The notes beneath the pieces were generated by a model. It saw only the letters and a list, made by a program, of their open reading frames with translations, was not told where the DNA came from and did not search any database. This document shows, one piece after another, positions 34,901-45,407 of a stretch of DNA of 64,000 nucleotides. Where the stretch lies: the NCBI GenBank assembly GCA_025766275.1, contig JAFKAC010000019.1, positions 434,001 through 498,000 of the forward strand, written 5' to 3'. Every line of letters begins with the position of its first letter. Position 1 is the stretch's first letter. Origin of the DNA: Lactarius indigo (Eukaryota; Basidiomycota; Agaricomycetes; Russulales; Russulaceae). The position numbers were made by a program, and so were the translations under genes.

Positions 34901-36721
34901 GAGGTCATAAATGTCGTAGTTGCGTTCGGCTTCGTTGAGGGTGGATGAGTAGTAGCCAATGGGGTGTCGTTTGCCATCCGCTTTACGCTGGAGGAGAACA
35001 GCTCCCGTGGCAAATCCAGATGCGTCAACTTCTAGTTCGAACTGTTGTGTGAGATCGGGGTGTGCGAGAATGGGTTCGTTAGTAACGAGGGTTTTAAGGT
35101 CTTGGAATGCCTTTTCTTCTTCTTTTCCCCAGTGCCATTTGGTGTCTTTGCGTGTGAGTTTGTTGAGGGGGCGTGCTTTGGTCACAAAACCTCGTATAAA
35201 AGGACGGTAAAAATTGCAAAAACCAAGAAAAGAGCGGACGTCTTTGACCTTGGTTGGCGTAGGCCAGTCTTTGATGCCGGAAATTTTGACAGGGTCCATG
35301 CGTGTCACCCCCTTTTCAAGGATTACCCCCAGGTAATCCATACGTGGGGAATGGAAGAGGCACTTTTCGAGTTTGTAGTATAAGTTGTGCTCCGCAGATA
35401 CACGGAGTACATCCTTGACAGCTTCAATATGATCTTGCAATGAATGGTTGAGTCCCGTAGCGATGCCAATGTCGTCCATGTAGACGCGAATAACTGTGCC
35501 GCGTTTTTCGTGTTTTGCAATGATGTCCCTGAAGATGAAGTTCATCATAGTCTGGAACGTTGCTGGGGAGTTGGTTAAGCCGAAAAACATCACCGTAGGT
35601 TCAAATAAGCCATAACGTGTTTTGAACGCCGCCTTTTCTTCATCCCCTTCTTTAATGCGTATGTTGTTATACCCCCACCTAACGTCAAGCTTTGTGTAGA
35701 TGTGGGCATTACTGAGGTCAGTGATAAGGTCAGAGATGAGGGGAAGGGGGTATTGGTTGCGAATGGTGACGGCGTTAATCTTTCGATAGTCTTGGACAGG
35801 TCGTAGTTTTCCATCCTTCTTTTTGATGAAGAAGAAGGATGACGCGTAAGGGGATTTGGAGGGTCGTATATACCCCTTCTTGAGTTGTTCGTCGATCCAT
35901 TCGCGTAATTTTTTATCTTCTTCTTGGGTCATCGGGTATATCTTGCAGTCGATTGCGTCGGCTGTTCCTGGTTTAAACTCAATGGCGTGGTCCCAAGGCC
36001 TGCTCAGTGGAAACCTGTCTGAAGCTTCTTCGCTGAAGAGGCGTTCGAATTCGCGATATTCGGGGGGTAACTCAGCTTTAGTAACATATTGTTGAGCGGC
36101 AATGGCGAGGTCCGTTGCGGTAGCCCTGATCCGACATCCCTCTTCAAACTGTTGTCGCTGTTCGTCCGTGATGACACAAGAATGTACTATTTCGTAGTCA
36201 TCATCCTGGGTTGTAGTTGCCGCAACGACTGGCGTTGTTTTGATATATGGGTTAGTTGATCGAATAATGATAGGGAGCATGTCCTCGTGTATAGCGGCTT
36301 GGGACCATTTGATATGTGGGTCATAGATGGCAAGCCAAGGGTACCCTAAGACAATGTCTTCATTGCCAATATCTGTGATGAGGAATCGGATTTCTTTATG
36401 GATGCCTTTAGTTTGGACGTCAACATCGGTATAGTGAGTGATACGCCCCGACTTGTTTTCTGTATTGTCAATGTTCCATATTTTCTTTGGGACGTCGAGC
36501 TGTTTGGTCCCAAGTCCCATCCTTTGCGCAAAGGAGGGTTTCATGAAGCAATGAGTCGCTCCTGAGTCGACTAATGCTCGTATGTCGGCCATTGCGTAAC
36601 TGGTGCGAATCAATACTGGAACTCTCATAGAACGATAGCGAGTCATGATTACACTGTTACAATTAACTGCCCTCACCCAGGCCGATGGGTTCAGGCGTCC
36701 TGAAAACCCTCCTTCTTCCAC
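31916..36721 (-). pseudogene. pol of element B, one premature stop
   Basis: Pol polyprotein in the -1 frame relative to gag. Order: aspartic protease (ALVDSGATHCF), reverse transcriptase (YPLPLISDLITDLSNAHIYTKLD, active site YMDD), RNase H (ELEVDASGFATGAVLL), integrase with HHCC zinc finger (HGHP/HYWWPQMK style, CAECQRHK) and DDE core (TVDFITKL, ISDRDPRFAS, SERTNQWLEQY), then a chromodomain (EEEYEVEKILDSRRFG, YLVKWKGYPDSDNQW). A C-terminal extension of about 400 residues follows. The first 1026 codons (36721-33641) are open. A TGA at 33641-33643 splits off the remaining frame (33622-31916, 568 codons), which begins just before the chromodomain region. Read-through or a single reversion aside, the element should be non-functional. 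Confidence 0.92.
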
Positions 36722-38649
36722 AACTGTTGGAGGATGATGTCTTTTACGTCGTCCGATTCTCCAGCCACTCCGTTAAGCCAATCACTGGCGCGCTGTTGAG
36801 GGGGGACGTCTTGAACCACCCTGGTAGCGACTTCTGGTTCTTGTTGATGGTAATCGGTGTCAACGTATCGACTGTTTGATGCTTGGGGTTGATATCCCCC
36901 CCGTGGTTGTCTACAATCGCGGGCCATGTGTCCGTCCTTTCCACAGTTATAACATGCGACTGGCCTTTGGTTGTTACGTCCTCCTCCTCTTTGGAGGAAT
37001 CCTCCCCTCGGTCGGTATGGGGGACGTGGAGCGAGTATATCTTCCGCTCCCACGAGTCGTCCTCGAATTCGATCGGCAGAGGTATCCATGGCATTTGGAT
37101 CTCGTAAATTTCTGGGTTGCCATGAACTCCTTGGTGGTCCCTGCCACTGTCGTTGTTGTCGTTGCCTCCCTTGTCCTTGTCCAGGGGGAACACCTTTGTT
37201 CAGCACCGCTTTAAGGTGGAGATATTGTTGTTGGCGAGTGGTAGCCACTTCTTTCCATTCACGGTAGTTGCGGGGGTTGTCGAGGGTGTAGACCTTTTCA
37301 TATAGGTCCTTTGGTAGTCCGCTTGCAAATAGGTCTAGCGTTTGCGGATCGTCAAGTCTGTACTGAGCGCGGCGTATTAACTGTTCGAATTGGGTGCAAT
37401 ACTCATCTAGATTGCCCCCGATCATTTTGACTCCTTTCTTGAGCTCGTATTGAGCTTGTTCTTGTTCCATGGTGTTGCGGAAGCGTTGCATGAAGCTACG
37501 CGTGACTTTGTTCCACAACCCTTCGCTGGTGCGGGGTATTCCTGTTTGTATTTGGCCGTTGAGCCATGTGAGCATCGCCAGTACCCATTCGCTAACGTTG
37601 ACGCCCTTGATGTATGAGAGAAAAAGTAGGGCGCGTCGGTATGGGGTCGCCATGATGCCTTCGTCGGCATTCATGCCCCAGTAGACGTGCCATTGAGTGA
37701 GAAACGCTTCGACCTTGGCGCGTTCTCCATCAAATACTGTAGGTGCTTCGCCAGCTAATTTATTACTTGGAGGAGGAATAATGGATCCTGCACCTGGTAG
37801 TCCTCCTCCCGGAGGTCCTCCTCCTGGTGGTCCTCCTGGGAATCCTCCAGGAAATCCTTGGAATCCAGGTCCTCTTGATGGCGGTCCTCCTCCTCCGGGT
37901 AGATCACCGGGGGGTCCGCCTCCTCCACTGGGAGGGTCAGCTACGTCGGGTCCGATTGCGCGATGGATTGCTACATCGTCATCAGTCATTCGATGCCCGG
38001 TGTATGGGTTGATAGGAGCCAAGTTGGCTTGCGATTCTTCTGCGATGCGTCTTTGCTCTTCTAGTGCTATTTGATCCCTAGCTTCGGCAGTGAGCTGCAC
38101 CCCTTCTTGTATAATAGTGGCAGTTGCCATTGCGACTGCTGGACTGCGAATATGAATTACTTCTGGCTCGGGTTGATGAATAGTAAGGGACTCAGTTCGC
38201 CGTATGATGTGATCTCCAATTGCTCCCAAACTGGCTTCTTCTGCTGGCGTTGTTCCTCTGCTTGGGGACTGACTTTCGGAGGCTTCTTCTCCACTGACTC
38301 CTTCATCCGTATGTTCTTGCGCTTGCCCGTCAATAGGACCGTAGTCTGCACGACTATTGAGTTCCCGTGCGTCAATGTCGCAGTTGTAGTTTCTTCCTGC
38401 TGGTCGTACAATATCCCAGCGATGATCTATGGGATTCCAAGTAACCTCAGTCCAACAGAGGTGTTCGAAATTGAACTCAACGGGTCGGAAACGGTTGGGA
38501 CCATTAAACTCTACAAAATACCCGGTGTCTTCTCCTCGTTCTCTCCACTGGGCTGCTCCCAGGAATCTTGTTGGTACGTTGCGGTCTCCTCGTCGTTCAA
38601 TGTGGTAAGGACGGAAAGACGTCCACTGATCTCTAGTTGAGTACGCCAC
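36691..38649 (-). CDS. gag of element B
   Basis: Gag, 652 codons counted from a GTG at 38649. The first in-frame ATG is at 38130. Order: conserved N-terminal region (RDQWTSFRPYHIERRGDRN, FEHLCWTEVTWNPIDHRWD), acidic linker, Gly/Pro-rich linker (about residues 240-300), capsid-like region (FLTQWHVYWGMNADEG to GLPKDLYEKVYTLDNP), zinc knuckle CYNCGKDGHMARDC and C-terminal LQQLWKKEGFQDA. The last 30 nt overlap pol. The heptamer GGGTTTT (plus coordinates 36703-36709) is in phase for a -1 ribosomal shift into pol. Confidence 0.88.
   Translation of the reverse strand: MAYSTRDQWTSFRPYHIERRGDRNVPTRFLGAAQWRERGEDTGYFVEFNGPNRFRPVEFNFEHLCWTEVTWNPIDHRWDIVRPAGRNYNCDIDARELNSRADYGPIDGQAQEHTDEGVSGEEASESQSPSRGTTPAEEASLGAIGDHIIRRTESLTIHQPEPEVIHIRSPAVAMATATIIQEGVQLTAEARDQIALEEQRRIAEESQANLAPINPYTGHRMTDDDVAIHRAIGPDVADPPSGGGGPPGDLPGGGGPPSRGPGFQGFPGGFPGGPPGGGPPGGGLPGAGSIIPPPSNKLAGEAPTVFDGERAKVEAFLTQWHVYWGMNADEGIMATPYRRALLFLSYIKGVNVSEWVLAMLTWLNGQIQTGIPRTSEGLWNKVTRSFMQRFRNTMEQEQAQYELKKGVKMIGGNLDEYCTQFEQLIRRAQYRLDDPQTLDLFASGLPKDLYEKVYTLDNPRNYREWKEVATTRQQQYLHLKAVLNKGVPPGQGQGRQRQQRQWQGPPRSSWQPRNLRDPNAMDTSADRIRGRLVGAEDILAPRPPYRPRGGFLQRGGGRNNQRPVACYNCGKDGHMARDCRQPRGGYQPQASNSRYVDTDYHQQEPEVATRVVQDVPPQQRASDWLNGVAGESDDVKDIILQQLWKKEGFQDA
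36703..36709 (-). promoter_or_regulatory. Putative -1 frameshift site GGGTTTT, gag/pol of element B
   Basis: Read in the gag frame the bases split as G GGT TTT, the X XXY YYZ pattern of -1 slippery sites. A shift here joins gag to the open pol frame at FSGRLNP. The same heptamer is at 41098-41104 (A), 47453-47459 (D) and 53169-53175 (E). Confidence 0.7.
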
Positions 38650-38670
38650 GATTGAGGATCTTGGTCTTAA

Positions 38671-39178
38671 TGTTACGCTCCACCAGCGTCAGTCCGACTT
38701 GGACACCGCGAAGGCGTAATCAACTTAGCGGAGATAGGCGAATGGGGATCACGTGTCAACCCAACGCGAGCTGAACAGGGGCTCCTTGGCACACGCTGCA
38801 GCTTAAGGCAAAGAAGTAGTATCCCTTGGTGGATACGAGTAGAGGCACACTTAGTCCGGGACTAAGGCAAGCAGGAAACGAGTCAAGATGGTGGATTGAA
38901 GAAGACCAAGATGGAGACTCTTGGTCTTCCGAGTCGACTACTTATACAGATATGCATGGGCTTTAAAGCGCCGCTAGAATAGTAAGTAACCAATAGCGTA
39001 ACTAGCTCGAACCCTAGTACAGCTATCCTAGGAATGAGTCATACATGAGTCACAATCACATGCGAACTACTATGCTGACTGATACGAAGTAAGAGTCCAT
39101 GACTAATACTGATACCGGACCGTAGTCATAACCGGTCATGAGTCGTACATGATGAGTCATTGAGTCCATACCGTAACA
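38671..39178 (-). repeat. 5' LTR of element B
   Basis: 508 bp, near identical to the left B LTR. The self-priming binding site follows on the internal side (38658-38668). The outer end abuts the gag gene of element C. Confidence 0.9.
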
Positions 39179-40506
39179 CTGGGGGTCGTCAAGCCGATAA
39201 TGTGCGCGTCGCACTAATTGTTCAAATTGAGTGCAATACTCATCTAAGTTGCCACCAATCATTTTGAGCCCTTTCTTCAATTCGTATTGGGCTTGCTCTT
39301 GTTCCATCGTGTTTCTGAAGCGCTGCATAAAGCTGCGCGTGACTTTGTTCCATAATCCTTCACTTGTTCGGGGTATTCCTGCTTGTATCTGACCATTGAG
39401 CCAGGTGAGCATTGCCAACACCCATTCGCTGACGTTGACGCCTTTGATGTATGATAGGAAGAGAAGAGCTCGTCGGTATGGTGTGGCCATGATGCCTTCG
39501 TCTGCGTTCATGCCCCAGTAAACGTGCCATTGAGTGAGGAACACTTCGACTTTCGCACGTTCTCCGTCGAATACTGTGGGTGCTTCGCCAGCTAATTTAC
39601 TATTCGGAGGGGGAACAACGGGACCTGCACCTGGTAGTCCTCCTCTAGGAGGTTCTCCTCCTGGTGGTCCTCCTGGGAATCCTCCAGGGAATCCTCCGAA
39701 TCCCGTCCCTCGGGGTGGGGGTCCTCCACCTTGTAAGTCGCCAGGGGGTCCTCTCCCACCGCTGGGAGGGTCAGCTACGTCTGGCCCGATGGCGCGATGG
39801 ATGGCTATGTCGTCATCAGTCATTCAGTGACCGGTGTATGGGTTGATGGGAGCCAAATTGGCTTGTGATTCTTCTGCGATGCGTCTTTGTTCTTCTAGGG
39901 CTATTTGATCCCTTGCTTCGGTGGTGAGTTGCACTTCTTCTTGCGTGATGGTGGCTGTCGCCATTGCGACTGCTGGGCTATGAACGTGGATTACTTCTGG
40001 TTCGGGTTGATGGATAGTCAGAGACTCAGTTCGTTGTATAATGTGTTCGCCAATAGCTCCTAGGCTGGCTTCTTCTGCTGGCGTATTTCCTCGGTCTGGT
40101 GATTGTTGGCTATCAGAGGTCTCCTCTCCACTGATTCCTTCGTCCGTATGTTCCTGTGCTTGTCCGTCGATAGGACCGTAGTCTGCGCGGCTGTTGAGTT
40201 CTCGCGCGTCGATGTCACAGTTGTAATTTCTTCCGGCCGGTCGTACGATGTCCCAACGATGGTCTATGGGATTCCAAGTGACCTCGGTCCAGCAAAGGTG
40301 TTCGAAATTGAACTCAACAGGTCGAAAACGGTTTGGACCGTTGAACTCCACAAAGTACCCAGTGTTTTCTTCTCGTTCTCTCCACTGGGCTGCTCCCAAG
40401 AATCTTGTTGGTACGTTACGGTCTCCTCGTCGTTCAATATGGTAGGGACGGAAAGACGTCCACTGGTCTCTGGTCGAGTATGCCACGATGAAAATCTTGG
40501 TCTTAA
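39179..40506 (-). pseudogene. gag of element C, truncated, one premature stop
   Basis: Gag N-terminal region and linker are open from the LTR side down to 39824. There a TGA faces the CGA of the HRM segment seen in element B. The frame continues to 39179, through the Gly/Pro-rich linker and capsid-like segment, and ends at YRLDDPQ where the LTR of B begins. There is no ATG before the conserved N-terminal region, as in the other copies. Confidence 0.86.
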
Positions 40507-40984
40507 TGTTACGCTCCACCAGCGTTAGTCCGACTTGGACTCGGGAACGGCGTAATCGACTTAGCGAAAGTCAAGCGAATGGGGATCACGTGTCAACCCA
40601 ACGCAAGTGAACAGGGGCACACAGGCACACGCTGCACTCTAAAGGTAAAGAGGATGGTCCCTTGGTGGACCAAAGTGGGAGCACTCTTAGTTCAAGACTA
40701 AGGCAAGCGAAAGACGAGTCAAGTAGTGGATTGAAGAAGACCAAGATGGGGTTCTTGGTCTTCCGAGACAACTACTTATACAGATACACGCGGGCTTTGA
40801 AGCGCCGCTAAAACAATAAGAGACCAGTAGCGTAACTAGCTCGAACCCTAGTACAGCTATCCTAGGAATGAGTCATACACGAGTCACAATCACATGTATA
40901 CTACTATGATGACTGATACGATGTAAATGTCCATGACTAATACTATGAGTCGGTCCGTAGTCATAACCGGTCGTGATCGTAACA
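40507..40984 (-). repeat. 5' LTR of element C, internally deleted
   Basis: 478 bp. Compared with the 508-bp family 1 LTRs it lacks about 30 bp near the outer (5') end. Core signals (TATA region, ATCTTGGTCTT, terminal AACA) remain. Confidence 0.85.
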
Positions 40985-41116
40985 AGGGCGGTCCAAGAAA
41001 CACCCCCTCAACAGCGCGCCAGCGACTGGCTTAACGGAGTAGCGGGAGAATCAGACGACGTAAAAGACATCATCCTCCAACAGTTGTGGAAAAAGGAGGG
41101 TTTTCAGGACGCCTGA
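40985..41116 (+). pseudogene. gag of element A, 3' end
   Basis: Continuation of the A gag gene after the B/C cluster: residues PPQQRASDWLNGVAGESDDV followed by KDIILQQLWKKEGFQDA and a TGA at 41114. The -1 slippery heptamer GGGTTTT is at 41098-41104. About 25 residues between the zinc knuckle and this block are missing relative to element B. Confidence 0.85.
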
Positions 41117-44100
41117 ACCCATCGGCCTGGGTGAGGGCAGTTAATTGTAACAGTGTAATCATGACTCGCTATCGTTCTATGAGAGTTCCAGTATCGATTC
41201 GCACCAGTTATGCAATGGCTGACATACGCGCATTAGTCGACTCAGGAGCAACCCATTGCTTCATGAAACCCTCCTTCGCAAAAAGGATGGGACTTGGGAC
41301 TAAATTACTCGACGTCCCGAAGAAAATATGGAACATTGACAACACAGAAAACAAATCGGGGCGTATCACCCATTATACAGACGTTGATGTTCAAACTAAA
41401 GGCATCCATAAGGAAATTCGCTTCCTTATTACAGACATTGGCAATGAAGACATTGTACTAGGCTATCCTTGGCTTGCCATCTACGACCCGCATATCAAAT
41501 GGTTGCAAGCAGCCATTCACGAAGATATGCTTCCCATCATTATTCGCTCAATTAACCCTCATATTAAAACGACATCAGTAGTGGCGGCAACTACCGTTCA
41601 AAAGGATGACTATGAAATAGTACACTCTTGTGTCGTCACGGACGAACAGCAGCAACAGTTTGAAGACGAGTGTCGGATCAGGGCCACGGCTACTGATCTC
41701 GCCATTGCTGCCCAACAATATGTCACTAAAGCTGAGTTACCCCCCGAGTATCGCGAATTCGAACGCCTCTTCAGCGAAGAAGCATCAGACAGGTTTCCAC
41801 CCAGCAGGCCCTGGGATCACGCCATCGAATTCAAACCAGGAACTGCCAATGCCATCGACTGCAAAATATACCCTATGACACAAGAAGAGGACAAAAAATT
41901 ACGTGAGTGGATCGACGAACAACTCAAGAAGGGGTATATACGACCTTCTAAGTCTCCATATGCGTCGTCTTTCTTCTTTATCAAAAAGAAAGATGGGAAA
42001 CTACGGCCTGTCCAAGACTATCGGAAAATAAATGCCATCACTATTCGCAATCAGTACCCTCTCCCTCTCATCTCTGATCTCATCACAGATCTCAGTAATG
42101 CCCACATCTATACCAAACTTGACGTCAGATGGGGGTATAACAATGTGCGCATTAAAGAAGGAGATGAAGAAAAGGCGGCATTCAAAACGTGTTATGGATT
42201 GTTTGAACCAACGGTGATGTTTTTCGGATTAACCAACTCCCCTGCAACGTTCCAGACGATGATGAACTTCATCTTCAGGGATATTATCGCGAAACACGAG
42301 AAACGGGGTACCGTTATTCGCGTCTACATGGACGACATTGGCATCGCAACTGGACTCAACCACTCACTACCGGATCACATAGAAGCGGTCAAGAACGTAC
42401 TCCGCGTGTCCGCAGAACATGACTTATACTACAAACTCGAGAAGTGCCTCTTCCACTCCCCACGTATGGATTACCTGGGGGTAATCCTTGAAAAGGGGGT
42501 GACATGCATGGACCCTGTCAAAATTTCGGGTATCAAGGACTGGCCTACACCAACTAAGGTCAAGGACGTCCGCTCTTTTCTCGGTTTTTGCAATTTCTAC
42601 CGACCCTTCATACGAGGCTTCGCAACCAAAGCACGACCTCTTAACAAACTCACGCACAAGGATACCGAATGGCACTGGGGAATGGAAGAGGAGAAGGCAT
42701 TCCAGGACCTCAAAACCCTAGTCACTAGCGAACCTGTTCTCGCACACCCAGATCTCACGCAACAATTTGAACTAGAAGTCGACGCATCCGGATTTGCTAC
42801 CGGAGCTGTTCTCCTCCAGCGCAAAGCAGACGGTAAAAGACATCCCATTGGCTATTACTCCTCTACTCTTAACGAAGCCGAACGAAATTACGACATCTAT
42901 GACCTTGAACTTCTGGCTAATCGTCAAAGCCTTCTGTCACTGGAGACCCCTCTTAGTGGGCTCCCCCCACAAAATCAAAGTGTTCTCCGATCATCTTAAT
43001 CTACAATACTGGAAATCGCCACAGAAAATAAGCAGACGCGTGGCCAGGGAAGTACTCGAACTCTCAGAATATGACTTCGAAATTCACCACATCAAAGGTA
43101 CTTCCAACGGGCGCGCTGATGCACTGTTGCGAAGACCAGACTACGACCAAGGAGAAAATGATAATGAAGGAATCACAGTGTTGCCCGAGAGCGTCTTTGC
43201 ACGCGCCACCATATTAGAAGAACCACGACATCCGCACTGGAGACCTGAGATCTTACCAGTAGAGATGACTCCGGAACACCCCATCTACGAACAAGACATA
43301 GCTAAGTTGAAACCTTGGGTTGACGCGCACAAGCTAAAAGACATTGAAGGGACATGGTATAAAGACGGGCGCCGAGTAGTCACCGGCGGCATCCACGACA
43401 AACGCACTATCATTGCTGCTCACCATGACTCCCCCGTCTACGGCCATCCGGGTATCAAACGTACTCTTCAACTCACTGAACGACACTACTGGTGGCCGCA
43501 AATGAAAAATGACGTCATGGACTACGTCAAAGGCTGTGCAGAATGCCAGCGGCACAAAGTCAACCTTCGTCCCATCAGGGCGCCCTTACAACCCATCTAT
43601 CCCAAACCGGAAGCCTTGCCGTTCGAGACCATCACTGTGGATTTCATTACTAAACTCCCTATCTCTCGTGGCTACGACTCTATCCTAACGGTGACAGACC
43701 ACGACTGTACTAAAGCTGCTGTCTTTATCCCGTGCAATGAGGAGATAACAGCCGAAGGGACAGCCGCTCTGTACGTCTCCCATGTTTTCCCACGATTTGG
43801 ACTCCCCTCGCGCGTTATCAGTGATCGAGACCCCCGTTTCGCATCCAAGTTCATGCGAGAGATATGCAAAATCCTTGGCATCAGCCAAAATATCTCAACC
43901 GCTTATCATCCCTGAACCGATGGCCAATCGGAACGAACAAACCAGTGGCTAGAACAATATCTCCGCTTCTGGGTAAATGAACGACAAGATGACTGGGTTC
44001 GTTATCTGCCAATGGCAGAATTCACGCATAACAACTGGCCTAACGAAACTACACGGGAGTCCCCCTTCTTTCTCTTATCAGGGTTCAACCCCCGCACTGA

Positions 44101-44851
44101 TTGGACCGATAGGCCTTCCCCTATTCCACAAGTATCACTAAGACTAGATCAGTTTAAACAAGCGCGACAGCGCGCCTTCTCCTGTATGCTCCGGGCGCAA
44201 AAGTCATGGGTCAGACACAAAGATACGCCCAAGTTCAAAAAAGGAGACCTCGTATGGCTAGAAGGACGCCACTTACGCACCCATCAACCAACCACAAAAC
44301 TAGCGGCCAGATGACATGGGCCATTTAAGGTCATCCAGGTGATGTCCCCTGTCAACTATCAACTCGAACTTCCCACACAGTGGAGCATCCATGACGTGTT
44401 CCACATAGATCTTCTCACACCTTATCGCGAGACACCTACGCATGGACCAAACTATCAGCGCCCACCACCTGATTTGGTCGATAACGAAGAAGAATACGAA
44501 GTCGAGAAGATTCTAGACTCTCGGCGATTCGGCAGAAGACGTCGACTCCAGTACCTTGTCAAATGGAAGGGCTATCCGGACTCAGACAATCAATGGATAG
44601 ATAAGGATGACGTATTTGCCGACGAAGCTGTTCGGGAGTTCAAACATTCCAACCCTGACAGAGAAACACATATAAGGATGACCTCTTGTCGTGATAAGTC
44701 CCCATCTCTCATTCACTCCATGTCCTCTACCCAACGCAATGACCAGCTCGCACTCCTCTCTACCCTCATCAATGACTCCTCCACCACGCTTGTCAACCCC
44801 GACTCCACCGACAACACCGCAACCGCTGGAACTACAGATGGAAGCCGTACC
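41086..44851 (+). pseudogene. pol of element A, 5' part, frameshifted and interrupted
   Basis: Pol with protease (ALVDSGATHCF), reverse transcriptase (VYMDDIGIA), RNase H, integrase zinc finger and core, and chromodomain (EEEYEVEKILDSRRFG). One extra A at about 42919-42920 shifts the frame in the RNase H region; the protein continues from IVKAFCHWRP in the next frame. TGA stops at 43913 (YHP-stop-TDG) and 44312 face CGA in the other copies. The coding sequence is cut at 44851 by element D within the C-terminal extension, and it resumes at 60663. Confidence 0.9.
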
Positions 44852-45388
44852 TGTTACGTTTCGACTCGGATGGACTGTACCCTTACTGTACCGGTTGCAA
44901 CTACGGCGGTAAGGTAGATTAGTTGCGGACTTACTTACGGTGATACGGTGGTGCGATAGGCGATACGGTACGATAGCTGACTGAGCGGGCCCTGGATGAC
45001 TCGATACTAGTACAAGTACTAGTAGTTGTGGTGTTGAGTTGTTTCTGCGATACGTTGGACGCTTACTTACTGTGACTCATGGCAGCGCTTGAAAGCCTGT
45101 CGAATATGTATTTAAGATAGGATGTGAAGACCAAGATACGCCATCTTGGTCTTCTTGAATCGTCACTTATCTCTCTTCTCCTCTCTTCTCTTATTTCTCT
45201 TCGACTCTAGACTCTCTTCGCTCCGATCCAAATCGCAACGCCAGAATCTTCGACTTGCTGGTGTACCTTCGTGTATTCACCAAAGCAAAGACTTGGACCT
45301 CCGCGTCTTCAAGGTTGAGACCACCACATAGCTAAGTTGTTACCGCCAATCGAGCTCAAGTCGAGCTAAACGTCGTGGCGACGTTACA
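44852..45388 (+). repeat. 5' LTR of element D (family 2)
   Basis: 537 bp, TGTTACG to GTTACA. U3 has an 18-bp palindrome-like site ACTAGTACAAGTACTAGT (45006-45023), a TGACTCA site (45073-45079) and a TATTTAAG box (45109). The predicted RNA start is at 45143. A hairpin with 12-bp arms and a 5-nt loop surrounds it (about 45126-45154). R-U5 is CT-rich and free of ATG. Confidence 0.92.
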
Positions 45389-45401
45389 TTAAGACCAAGA
45401 T
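45143..45401 (+). promoter_or_regulatory. Self-priming pair of family 2: RNA 5' end and primer binding site
   Basis: AAGACCAAGAT at 45391-45401, two bases after the LTR, is the exact reverse complement of ATCTTGGTCTT at 45143-45153, which lies 34 bp after the TATA-like box. Spacing and 11-nt length are the same as in family 1, although the rest of the LTRs has diverged. In E the binding site is at 55227-55237 (minus strand). Confidence 0.75.
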
Positions 45402-45407
45402 CCCACC

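Larger units (their letters stand above)
31376..39178 (-). mobile_element. Element B: family 1 chromovirus, almost intact (7803 bp)
   Basis: Identical-length 508-bp LTRs at 31376-31883 (3' LTR) and 38671-39178 (5' LTR) differ at only a few bases, so the insertion is recent. gag (38649-36691) is open throughout. pol (36721 to 31916) is broken by one TGA at 33641-33643 that faces a CGA codon in element A. Flanks AGAGA and CTGGG do not match, so no target duplication is visible. Confidence 0.92.
31376..40984 (-). mobile_element. B/C cluster: two family 1 elements inserted head-to-head into element A
   Basis: The cluster holds complete element B (31376-39178) and a fragment of element C (39179-40984), both on the minus strand, embedded in the gag gene of A. 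The bases flanking the cluster (AGAGA at 31371-31375 and AGGGC at 40985-40989) do not match. About 77 bp of A gag, present in the B copy, are missing at the junction. B has entered the C gag gene, but the rest of C (pol and 3' LTR) is absent. The simplest reading is insertion of C, then B, then loss of the rest of C by LTR-LTR recombination or deletion. Confidence 0.75.
39179..40984 (-). mobile_element. Element C: 5' remnant of a family 1 element
   Basis: Contains a 5' LTR (40507-40984) and the first part of gag (to 39179), after which element B begins. The LTR is 478 bp, about 30 bp shorter than the 508-bp copies, because of a gap near its outer end. It is more diverged than the B pair. pol and the 3' LTR are missing. 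Confidence 0.85.

Noticed and set aside
31376..39178. Reading B and A as one composite element sharing LTRs
   Set aside because: Orientation, LTR substitutions and continuation of A gag and pol on both sides show separate insertions.
40831..40860. tRNA-like T-loop (GCTCGAACCCTAG) in family 1 LTRs
   Set aside because: No acceptor stem or anticodon arm can be folded around it. It is part of U3. I found no tRNA or rRNA gene in the window.
45146..45331. Identical 61-codon frame found four times (45146, 47933, 55297, 60415)
   Set aside because: It is the CT-rich R-U5 part of the four family 2 LTRs. It has no ATG and repeats only because the LTR repeats.
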